From: Verrucomicrobia bacterium S94
GTDB lineage: Bacteria; Verrucomicrobiota; Kiritimatiellia; Kiritimatiellales; Pontiellaceae
Reading direction: 5' to 3'
Assembly (NCBI GenBank): GCA_004299845.1
Contig: CP036201.1
Span: 248,001 to 312,000, forward strand
DNA: 64,000 nucleotides
The position numbers and the translations under genes are program-made. Shown here piece after piece: positions 57,456 to 64,000 of the stretch. The notes under the pieces were generated by a model. It was given only the letters and a program-made list of their open reading frames with translations, ran no database searches and was not told the origin of the DNA. The first letter of the stretch is position 1. Every line of letters starts with the position of its first letter.

Positions 57456-57752
57456 TCAGGCTTCCATAATCTCTTCGAGCATATTGAGAATTTCGGGGAT
57501 ATCGTCGCGGGTGACGGCAGAGAGCCAGATCTTCTGGGGATAGATCATAATATTGGGGCCGGCATCGCAGACGCCGAGGCATCCGGAATTGGAGACGCGG
57601 ACAAAGATTTTCCAGCCGCGTTCGCGGATGGCTTCTTTGAGAAGGGGTTTCAGATCGGAATCGACGTCGTGTCCGCAGGATTTGCGGCCGTCGCTGCGTG
57701 TTTTATTACAGATAAAGAGGTGGGCTTTGTAGCGGGATTTTTTGATCTGCAT
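57456..57752 (-). CDS. Thioredoxin-like [2Fe-2S] ferredoxin
   Basis: This 98-residue thioredoxin-fold [2Fe-2S] protein has LFICNKTR and KSCGHD in the first half and NSGCLGVCDAGPNIMIYPQ in the second. The four cysteines C15, C26, C58 and C62 are the cluster ligands. It likely shuttles electrons in the cytoplasm, but no partner dehydrogenase or hydrogenase is in the window. GGAG lies upstream of the ATG on the minus strand. Confidence 0.88.
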   Translation of the reverse strand: MQIKKSRYKAHLFICNKTRSDGRKSCGHDVDSDLKPLLKEAIRERGWKIFVRVSNSGCLGVCDAGPNIMIYPQKIWLSAVTRDDIPEILNMLEEIMEA

Positions 57753-57948
57753 GCTGTGTTTCTCCTGCTTGGTTTTAAATACCCGCTTATAATGATCACC
57801 ATTTGTTGAAATAAAAGGTTAATACGTGTTTTTTTGGGGTGCGGCATGCGCTGGGCGGTTGACGCTGGATGGTGGAGCGGGTAGTTTGGCGCAAAACATG
57901 CATTTATGTAAATGCGATGGAACGGGAGATCCAGTTTTTAAGGTGCGC

Positions 57949-59274
57949 ATGTTTGGTTGGAAAAAGACAGTGAGGGAGAATGCCATACCGCCGCCGATCG
58001 GGGTGGCGGAACTTGTTTTCTGTGTTTTTGACGAGAAAAAACGGATGAAGCACCGATTTTCTTCCTGTTCGGGGTCGGAGGCGGAACAGCGGTTCCGTTT
58101 TCTGAAGGATCCGGACGGTTCTATAGAGCATGCGTTACTGGTTGAGGCGGCGGAGAGCCGGCAGCCGGTGTCTATGCAGTTTGCGTATGATGCCGGGCGG
58201 AACAGTTATCTGCATATTCTTCCGTTTGAGCGGAAAACGGGAAAATGGTTTTTCGGCGCGGTTCAGGTCGGGATGGAGCGGCCGGATCCTGACCGGGGGG
58301 CATCGCAGTTTTCGGCGGCTCTGAGAGAACGCCGGGTCGGCCTGATTCTGGCGGATGGAAAACAGGCGGTTTTATCGGCGAGTTCGGTGCTGCCGGATGC
58401 CTTCGGGTATTCGGCCGAGGCGCTGAAGGGGAGGCCTCTTTCCGAGCTGTTCAGTGCATCGGATCTTCGGGAGCTGCAGCAGGGAGCAGCGAATACGAAC
58501 CGGTCGATATTGAACGGGGCGTTCTATGCTCTGGACGGATCGAAGCGCGATGTTGAGGTGCTGAAATATTCTGCTTCGGATGATTGCGTGCTTTATGCGG
58601 TTATTGATGTGACGCGGGCGCAGCTGAATGAGGAGATTACGGCGGTTACGACGCGCGAGCGCCGGCGTATCGGTCAGGATCTGCATGATTCGATCGGGCA
58701 GGTTCTTACGGGGATCAGCCTGTTGAGCCGGTCGCTGGCGAACAGTCTGAAGCGAGCGGGCTGTACGGGGCATGAGGACGCGGTTCAGATTTCCGAGCTG
58801 GCGGATGATGCGAGCAATCAGATCCGCGAAATTTCCCGGGGGCTGATGCCGATGGAGGTGGTGAGCCGCGGGCTGATTCCGTCGCTTCGGGAACTGGCCC
58901 GGACGGTTCAGGAGAGCTGCGGCGTGGAGTGTGTAGCGTTTATTGATGAAGAGATCAGTTTCGGCGACGGTGCGGTGGAGACGCATCTTTTCCGTATTGC
59001 ACAGGAAGCGGTGAATAATGCCGTGCGCCATTCCGGGGGAACCCGTATTGTGATCCATCTTTCCCGGGAGGACGGATATCCGCAGCTGGAGGTGCAGGAC
59101 AACGGGCGTTGGCGGAATATCATGGAATCCGGAGGGGGGATCGGGCTCAAAACAATGGAGTATCGCGCTTCGGTCATCAACGGTCAGTTGAATATCGGTC
59201 GGGTTGAAAACGGGGGAACGAGTGTGGTGTGCCGGCTCGATGCGGATGAAGTGCTGGAAACTAAGGTGATGTAA
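57949..59274 (+). CDS. NarL-type sensor histidine kinase with PAS-like domain
   Basis: This soluble kinase of about 441 residues has an N-terminal region of unknown fold, a PAS-like domain near residues 135-225 (SASSVLPDAFGYSAEALKGRPLSELF) and a HisKA_3 dimerisation domain. H246 is in RRRIGQDLHDSIGQ. The ATPase domain has FRIAQEAVNNAVRHSGG, DNGRW and GGGIGLKTMEYRA. No membrane helix is seen, so the signal is cytoplasmic. Start 57949 follows AAGGTG; the frame is open upstream to 57826. It is followed two bases later by its regulator. Confidence 0.85.
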   Translation: MFGWKKTVRENAIPPPIGVAELVFCVFDEKKRMKHRFSSCSGSEAEQRFRFLKDPDGSIEHALLVEAAESRQPVSMQFAYDAGRNSYLHILPFERKTGKWFFGAVQVGMERPDPDRGASQFSAALRERRVGLILADGKQAVLSASSVLPDAFGYSAEALKGRPLSELFSASDLRELQQGAANTNRSILNGAFYALDGSKRDVEVLKYSASDDCVLYAVIDVTRAQLNEEITAVTTRERRRIGQDLHDSIGQVLTGISLLSRSLANSLKRAGCTGHEDAVQISELADDASNQIREISRGLMPMEVVSRGLIPSLRELARTVQESCGVECVAFIDEEISFGDGAVETHLFRIAQEAVNNAVRHSGGTRIVIHLSREDGYPQLEVQDNGRWRNIMESGGGIGLKTMEYRASVINGQLNIGRVENGGTSVVCRLDADEVLETKVM

Positions 59275-59276
59275 GA

Positions 59277-59969
59277 ATGGCGGCGAAAAATAAAAATAAA
59301 CCGGGGCCGGGAAAACGTCAGGTATATCTGGTGGACGATCATCCGATCGTGCGGCAGGGACTGATTAAACTGATTGAGCAGGAGGATGCGCTGGAAGTGT
59401 GCGGTGAGGCCGGGAGTGTTTCAGCGGCGCTCGCTGCCATACAGGAACTTGAACCGGATGTGGTGCTGGTGGATATTTCATTGGAGGATTCCAACGGTCT
59501 GGAGCTGATTAAAACGATCGATGATCTCGGGCTGAAGATTCCGACGCTGGTGCTTTCGATGCACGATGAGTCGCTCTATGCCGAGCATGCACTGAAAGCG
59601 GGGGCCAGCGGATATGTCATGAAGCAGGCTGCGGCGACCACACTGGTGCAGGCGATTGAAAAAGTGCTCGACGGTGAAATTTATGTGAGTAAATCGATGT
59701 CGTCGCACATGCTGAAAATGGCCTTTCGCAGCGGCGGGGAAAAAAGCCGTGGGGGAACGGAGGCGCTGAGTCTGCGTGAACTGGAGGTGTTTGAGCTGAT
59801 CGGCCGCGGCAACTCCACGCGGGAGATTGCCGAGCAGTTGAACCTGAGCGTGAAAACCATTGAGACGTATCGTGCGCATATCAAGGAAAAGCTTCATCTG
59901 CGCAGTGGTACGGAACTGATGCAGAAAGCGATTCACTGGGTGGAGAATGAATCGCACCGGTTCAACTGA
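59277..59969 (+). CDS. NarL/LuxR-type response regulator
   Basis: This 230-residue regulator has a receiver with D20-D21 and phospho-acceptor D66 (VVLVDISLEDSNG), followed by a LuxR-type HTH. The HTH has LSLRELEVFELIGRGNSTREIAEQL and LSVKTIETYRAHIKEKLHL. The first 14 residues are a basic extension (KNKNKPGPGKR). It pairs with the kinase just upstream. The next genes rightward are secretion genes, possible targets, but no binding site was identified. Confidence 0.92.
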   Translation: MAAKNKNKPGPGKRQVYLVDDHPIVRQGLIKLIEQEDALEVCGEAGSVSAALAAIQELEPDVVLVDISLEDSNGLELIKTIDDLGLKIPTLVLSMHDESLYAEHALKAGASGYVMKQAAATTLVQAIEKVLDGEIYVSKSMSSHMLKMAFRSGGEKSRGGTEALSLRELEVFELIGRGNSTREIAEQLNLSVKTIETYRAHIKEKLHLRSGTELMQKAIHWVENESHRFN

Positions 59970-59979
59970 TTTGTTCGTG

Positions 59980-60001
59980 CTGCGCGGACCCGCGCGGTTT
60001 T
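59980..60001 (+). terminator. Short hairpin terminator after the response regulator
   Basis: A 7-bp stem (59980-59986 with 59991-59997, one G-U) with a 4-base loop is followed by TTTT. It lies ten bases after the stop codon. Confidence 0.55.
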
Positions 60002-60301
60002 CAATGCGGTATATTTTCGGGCTATCGGGGATTCCCCTATGGCCATACTTCCGTTTTCCCTAATTCATTTCTAGGGGTTTATACCATAGGCCTTTCAGCT
60101 GTCGCCTGTCTTGTGGAATTCTGCGGGTCAGGTAGCTTGAGAGACGTCAGCGGTTCCCGTAGTCCGGGACCGGCGGGGAGTTGGGCCTGATACGGGTTGC
60201 TGTCCGCATTCGATCGGGTGGCTTTGAGTGATTAAAGGACCGATGTGGCGCAAGTGACGGCCGGTCTGATGTGCTGCCTGCTCAACAAAAAGGAGAAAGT
60301 C
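60002..60301 (+). promoter_or_regulatory. 300-base leader upstream of the secretin gene
   Basis: No gene is seen here. The stretch holds overlapping inverted repeats: CCCCTATGG at 60034-60042, CTAGGGG at 60071-60077 and CCATAGG at 60084-60090. A GC-rich foldable segment lies around 60150-60200. It probably contains the promoter of the secretion operon. I could not recognise a known riboswitch. Confidence 0.35.
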
Positions 60302-62020
60302 ATGGTTAAGCAGTTGAATAGGGTCCGTGTGCGCCTGTTTCCGGCAGGGTTGCTCGCGGTTCTTGTGTCGGCGCAAACAGGGGCGGTGGCGCAGGTGACT
60401 TCCGGGACCGCGGAGAACCGTACGCAGATTATTCAGCCGGAGGCGGAGATCAGGGCCTCCGAATATGTTTCCATTAATGTGAAAAACGCCAACATTGCGG
60501 AGGTGCTGAAAGCGTATTCGCTGCAGACGGGCCAGAGTATTGTGGTCGGACCTGATGTGGTATCCGACAGCGTGAACGTACGGCTGAATCATATTCCATG
60601 GAAAGAGGCGCTTGATGTTATCCTGAAACCGTATGGATTCGGTTATCGCGTGGTCGGTGATACGATTGTGATCAGCAAACTGGAAAATATTATCAGCGTG
60701 GAAGGCATTGAACCGCTGGTTTCGCAGGTCTTCCGTCTGGGATATCGCGATGCCTACGACATTCAGTCGATCATTGAGGCCCAGTTGAGCCCGCGCGGAA
60801 AATATACGATTCTGGAAACGAAGAGTCTGCCGGGCTGGGAGTTCGGCGGAGAGGGATCTTCAAGCGGAGCGGCCACGGAAGCCGGAGTACGTGCGCGCCG
60901 GGAGCGTAAGGAGATTCGGAAAAGTAAAACGATCGTGGTAACTGATGTGCCTTCGGCCATCACCAAAATTGAACGCATTATTGAAGAAATTGATGTGATG
61001 CCGGCTCAGGTTCTGATTGAGGCTAAGTTTCTTGAAATCTCAACGGGCGCCGGATCGGATATCGGACTGGATTATATTCAGGGGCTGGAAAATGTGGATG
61101 ACTCGCTGCAGAGTTCCGGTTCTTCGCTTCAGCCGCAGGCGATCGATTCAGATGTGCTGAAAATGCTGAATGGTGTAACCGGGTATCCGAATCCGCTGAA
61201 CACGGCGGCGGCCGGGGGATACGGTATGGATGAAGGGCTGCGCCTTTCGCATGCCATTCTGGGCGATTGGGGGGCAGAGATGCTGTTCCGTTTTATTGCC
61301 CAGGACGATGATTCCAACATTCTTTCCGCGCCGCGTGTATTGACGCTGAATAATCAGGAGGCGGCGATTCTGGTCGGGGAAAAGTTTCCGATCATTGAAT
61401 CGCAGAACAATACCGGAAGCGGAAGTTCGATCACTTCCACCAGTCTGGATTATTATGAAAATATCGGGATCCAGCTGAATGTGATTCCGCAGGTTTGTGC
61501 GGATGATTATGTGAATATGATCGTGCATCCGGCCGTCAGCCAGATTCAGGGATATGAATCGGGACTGGTCACGGCCGGTTCGGGGGTGCAGTCCGGTACG
61601 CGTTATCCGATTCTGGATATTCGTGAAGCGGAGACGCAGATTATGATTAAAAGTGATCAGACGGCGATTATCGGCGGTCTGCAGGAGGAGCGCGATAAAG
61701 CGATCATCAGGAAGATTCCTTTCCTTGGCGATATACCGTTTCTGGGCCGTCTTTTCCGCCGCGAAACCCTTTCTAAAGAGAAAATCGATCTGCTTATTTT
61801 TATCAAGGCAACGGTGGTGGATAACGAATCCTACCAATTGAAATCGGAAGCGGAGCATGCCCGGCGGGTTAAGACGATGGACTTTGATCTGATGCAACCG
61901 GATGAGGCTGATTCCGTGGTGCCGGAACGCGTGACATCCGCACAGGACAGCGCGGATATTCTGGCGCTGGTTCAGGGTGGAAATTTTTCGGCGACCACCA
62001 ATACCCCGGCTTCCCGATGA
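60302..62020 (+). CDS. Secretin (GspD/PilQ-like)
   Basis: This 572-residue outer-membrane secretin has a signal peptide that probably ends near GAVAQ and an N0/STN-like domain at about 53-125 (YVSINVKNANIAEVLKAYSLQTG). It has an N1-type ring with VTDVPSAITKIERIIEEIDVMPAQVLIEAKFLEIS and a C-terminal secretin gate with LVGEKFPIIESQNNTGSG, RYPILDIREAETQIMIKSDQTAIIGGL and IPFLGDIPFLGRLFRRE. The ATG at 60302 follows AAGGAG. With the ATPase and platform gene downstream it forms the start of a type II secretion or type IV pilus-like operon. Confidence 0.9.
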   Translation: MVKQLNRVRVRLFPAGLLAVLVSAQTGAVAQVTSGTAENRTQIIQPEAEIRASEYVSINVKNANIAEVLKAYSLQTGQSIVVGPDVVSDSVNVRLNHIPWKEALDVILKPYGFGYRVVGDTIVISKLENIISVEGIEPLVSQVFRLGYRDAYDIQSIIEAQLSPRGKYTILETKSLPGWEFGGEGSSSGAATEAGVRARRERKEIRKSKTIVVTDVPSAITKIERIIEEIDVMPAQVLIEAKFLEISTGAGSDIGLDYIQGLENVDDSLQSSGSSLQPQAIDSDVLKMLNGVTGYPNPLNTAAAGGYGMDEGLRLSHAILGDWGAEMLFRFIAQDDDSNILSAPRVLTLNNQEAAILVGEKFPIIESQNNTGSGSSITSTSLDYYENIGIQLNVIPQVCADDYVNMIVHPAVSQIQGYESGLVTAGSGVQSGTRYPILDIREAETQIMIKSDQTAIIGGLQEERDKAIIRKIPFLGDIPFLGRLFRRETLSKEKIDLLIFIKATVVDNESYQLKSEAEHARRVKTMDFDLMQPDEADSVVPERVTSAQDSADILALVQGGNFSATTNTPASR

Positions 62021-62063
62021 CTGCACTGAAATCCTCTGAATTCACAGAAAAGGATTATACGGA

Positions 62064-63773
62064 ATGATTATCGATCAACTCAGCGAAATGATGATTCGGA
62101 GCGGACGGGTCGGTGCATCGGAACTGGAGAAGGCCCAGGCGATTCAGGAAGAGACCGGCGAGGTTCTGACCGATATTCTGATCCATGAAAAACTGGCATC
62201 GCCGGAAGATATTGCGCTGACCTTTTCCGATCTGCTTAATATTCCGTATCTGGAACTGGGCGAGGATTTTCACCTGCAGCGGGATGAATATGACATGATT
62301 CCCGAGTCGGTGGCCCGCCGCTTCTGTCTGATTCCTCTGGTGAAAGAAGAGGGCGTTGCCATTACGTTGGTGATGAAAAACCCGCTGGATATGGATGCGG
62401 TCGATACCGTGCGTTCGCTGACCTCGTTTGAAATTCATAAGGCCGTGAGTACAGAGGAAAAAATCAAAGCGGTTATTGATAAGTGTTATCGCGAGGAGGC
62501 CTATGTTGAGGCCGGACTGCAGGACATTGTTGATGTTGAAGCCGCAGAGAAAAAGACCGGCGCTGAAACGCAGCGCGGAGACGTGGACCAACTGCTGGTT
62601 CATGCCAATGATGCGCCGGTGGTCCGCTATGTTAATCTGCTGCTGATGGAGGCGGTCCGCGACGGGGCGTCCGATATTCACTTTGAACCGGGTGAGCACA
62701 ACTGCACGGTGCGTCTCCGGATTGATGGAACGCTGCATCCGGTTACTCCGCCGCCGCAATCGTTGTATCAGGCGATTATCACCCGCATCAAAATTCTTTC
62801 TGAGATGGATATTGCGGAACGCCGTCTGCCGATGGACGGGCGGTTCAAATTTAAATTTTCCGGACGTGTGGTTGATGTGCGTGTTTCTACTCTGCCGCTG
62901 GTTTTCGGCGAAAAAGTGGTGATGCGTATTCTGGATAAGCAGCGTCTGCTGCTCGATCTGGAGGACATCGGTTTTGAAGGTCAAAATCTCAAACGGTTCC
63001 GGGAGATTCTCGGCATGCCGAACGGGATTGTGCTGCTCACGGGACCGACCGGTTCAGGAAAAACAACGACCTTATACAGTGCGTTACAGATTCTCAAAAG
63101 CCCGGAGCGGAATGTCCAGACGGTGGAGGATCCTGTGGAATATCTGATTGAGGGTATCAACCAGATGCCGACGCGCCCCAAAATCGGTCTGACCTTTGCG
63201 GAATGTCTGCGGCATATTCTGCGGCAGGATCCGGATGCCGTGATGATCGGTGAGATCCGCGATGCGGAAACCGCCGAGATTGCCATGCGGGCATCGCTGA
63301 CCGGTCATCTTGTTTTGAGTACACTGCATACGAATGATGCCACATCGTCATTCAGCCGCCTGCGCGATATCGGCATTCCGTCCTATCTCACAGCGGCAAC
63401 GATGCGTCTGATTATTGCACAGCGGCTGGTGAAAACGATCTGTCCGAACTGTAAAACCGTCTATCAGCCTGATGATGCTGAGCTGGAGTGGGTGAAGCCG
63501 ATCTATCCTGATGCGACGGACTGGACCTACTATCATGGAGCGGGCTGCAGTCATTGCCGTAACAGCGGGCTGAGAGGCCGCCGTGCGGTTTTCGAGTTTC
63601 TTGAGGTTTCTTCGGCCATTCGGGAGATGGTGCATGATGAGGTGGACGATCTTACGTTGCGCCGCAAAGCGGTCGAAGAAGGCATGCAGACGCTGGCGGA
63701 AAACGGATTTCAGCGTGTGCGCGAAGGGGTGACCACGATCGGTGAAGCGATCAATGTCTGTGTGGTTGAATAA
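62064..63773 (+). CDS. GspE/PilB-type secretion ATPase
   Basis: This 569-residue cytoplasmic ATPase has an N-terminal MshEN-like region at about 1-150. The ATPase core has Walker A GPTGSGKTTTLY near 327, the Asp box and Walker B region GEIRDAETAEIAMRA near 395, and HLVLSTLHTNDATSSFSRL. A tetracysteine zinc module (CPNC near 459, CSHC near 495) is typical of GspE and PilB. It drives pseudopilus or pilus assembly. It lies 43 bases behind the secretin gene and 13 bases before the platform gene. Confidence 0.94.
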   Translation: MIIDQLSEMMIRSGRVGASELEKAQAIQEETGEVLTDILIHEKLASPEDIALTFSDLLNIPYLELGEDFHLQRDEYDMIPESVARRFCLIPLVKEEGVAITLVMKNPLDMDAVDTVRSLTSFEIHKAVSTEEKIKAVIDKCYREEAYVEAGLQDIVDVEAAEKKTGAETQRGDVDQLLVHANDAPVVRYVNLLLMEAVRDGASDIHFEPGEHNCTVRLRIDGTLHPVTPPPQSLYQAIITRIKILSEMDIAERRLPMDGRFKFKFSGRVVDVRVSTLPLVFGEKVVMRILDKQRLLLDLEDIGFEGQNLKRFREILGMPNGIVLLTGPTGSGKTTTLYSALQILKSPERNVQTVEDPVEYLIEGINQMPTRPKIGLTFAECLRHILRQDPDAVMIGEIRDAETAEIAMRASLTGHLVLSTLHTNDATSSFSRLRDIGIPSYLTAATMRLIIAQRLVKTICPNCKTVYQPDDAELEWVKPIYPDATDWTYYHGAGCSHCRNSGLRGRRAVFEFLEVSSAIREMVHDEVDDLTLRRKAVEEGMQTLAENGFQRVREGVTTIGEAINVCVVE

Positions 63774-63786
63774 TCAGAGTCAGCAT

Positions 63787-64000
63787 ATGCCGTTATTTAA
63801 TTATATTGCGAAAACGAAGGAGGGGCAGGAGGTCCGCTCCGCACTGGAGGCCGGAACACGCCTGGAGGCGTTGGAATCGCTTCGCAAAAAAGGACTGACG
63901 GTTATCGATTTATTTAATGCGGCGGAGGTTGAGTCTTCGGAGGCTGCTGCGGATGCGGGAACTGCGAGACGCCCGTTTGTCCTGCAGGGGAAACCGCACA
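63787..64000 (+). CDS. GspF/PilC platform protein, cut by the window end
   Basis: The first 71 codons are visible. MPLFNYIAKTKEGQEVRSALEAGTRLEALESLRKKGLTVIDL is the standard start of GspF/PilC inner-membrane platform proteins (shown here only as key features: FNYIAKTKEG, LRKKGLTVIDL). The rest, with the membrane helices, lies outside the window. Order secretin, ATPase, platform supports the assignment. Confidence 0.85.
   Translation, partial: MPLFNYIAKTKEGQEVRSALEAGTRLEALESLRKKGLTVIDLFNAAEVESSEAAADAGTARRPFVLQGKPH

Noticed and set aside
60002-60301. Known riboswitch such as cyclic-di-GMP type
   Set aside because: The diagnostic conserved cores could not be found; only generic inverted repeats are visible.

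Overview
The window comes from a Gram-negative bacterium. It encodes tripartite RND efflux pumps, TolC-like outer membrane proteins, lipoproteins with lipobox cysteines and a secretin. There is no rRNA or complete tRNA to fix the taxonomy. The style of the large CusA-like pump, the YHS/TRASH-type small proteins and the GspD-GspE-GspF order make me guess a PVC-superphylum organism, possibly Kiritimatiellota, but this is inference only.

Bases 1-26,800 are the tail half of a contractile-tailed, Mu-like (myovirus-type) prophage, read left to right: neck and tail-completion genes, small pre-sheath proteins, sheath, tube, a chaperone pair joined by a -1 frameshift, tape measure, LysM/gpX-type hub proteins, gpD-like hub, gp5/VgrG-like spike, PAAR tip, gp25, gpJ, gpI and large fibre proteins. 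Three transcription blocks of this module each begin with the same 33-base element. It has an invariant 16-base core and fixed internal spacing, and I propose it is a phage late promoter. Just upstream of each copy sits an accessory insert: a CsoR-type regulator plus DmeF-like cation exporter (1.1-2.5 kb), a leftward nuclease-like gene (10.3-10.8 kb) and a DUF6900-like small gene (16.9-17.1 kb). After the terminator at 26.8 kb comes a fourth accessory block: an amidoligase, an unknown protein, a class II glutamine amidotransferase and a gamma-glutamylcyclotransferase. This looks like a small biosynthetic or peptide-modification system.

Bases 29,800-31,110 hold an excisionase-type HTH gene and a chimeric ORF (nuclease-like N-terminus, ADP-ribosylglycohydrolase C-terminus), which looks like a recombination scar. 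Bases 31,100-54,140 are a heavy-metal resistance island. It contains a CsoR repressor with a palindromic operator and a sensor kinase with an NtrC-type sigma-54 activator. A sigma-54 promoter with upstream repeats then drives a receiver protein, several CPVMGG...CCxxC metal-binding proteins and a CusCBA-type pump. These are followed by a P1B-2 ATPase and a second CBA-type RND pump with a His-rich adaptor.

Bases 54,140-57,070 are a repeat-rich scar region. It has a tRNA-3'-end-like fragment, a nested palindromic repeat and a GIY-YIG gene. Next to these is an IS element with 15-bp inverted repeats whose transposase carries an in-frame palindrome insertion. From 57,070 the sequence looks like core chromosome: a small Cys protein, a thioredoxin-like [2Fe-2S] ferredoxin, a NarL-type two-component pair, and the start of a type II secretion/type IV pilus-like operon (secretin, GspE/PilB ATPase, GspF/PilC cut by the window end).
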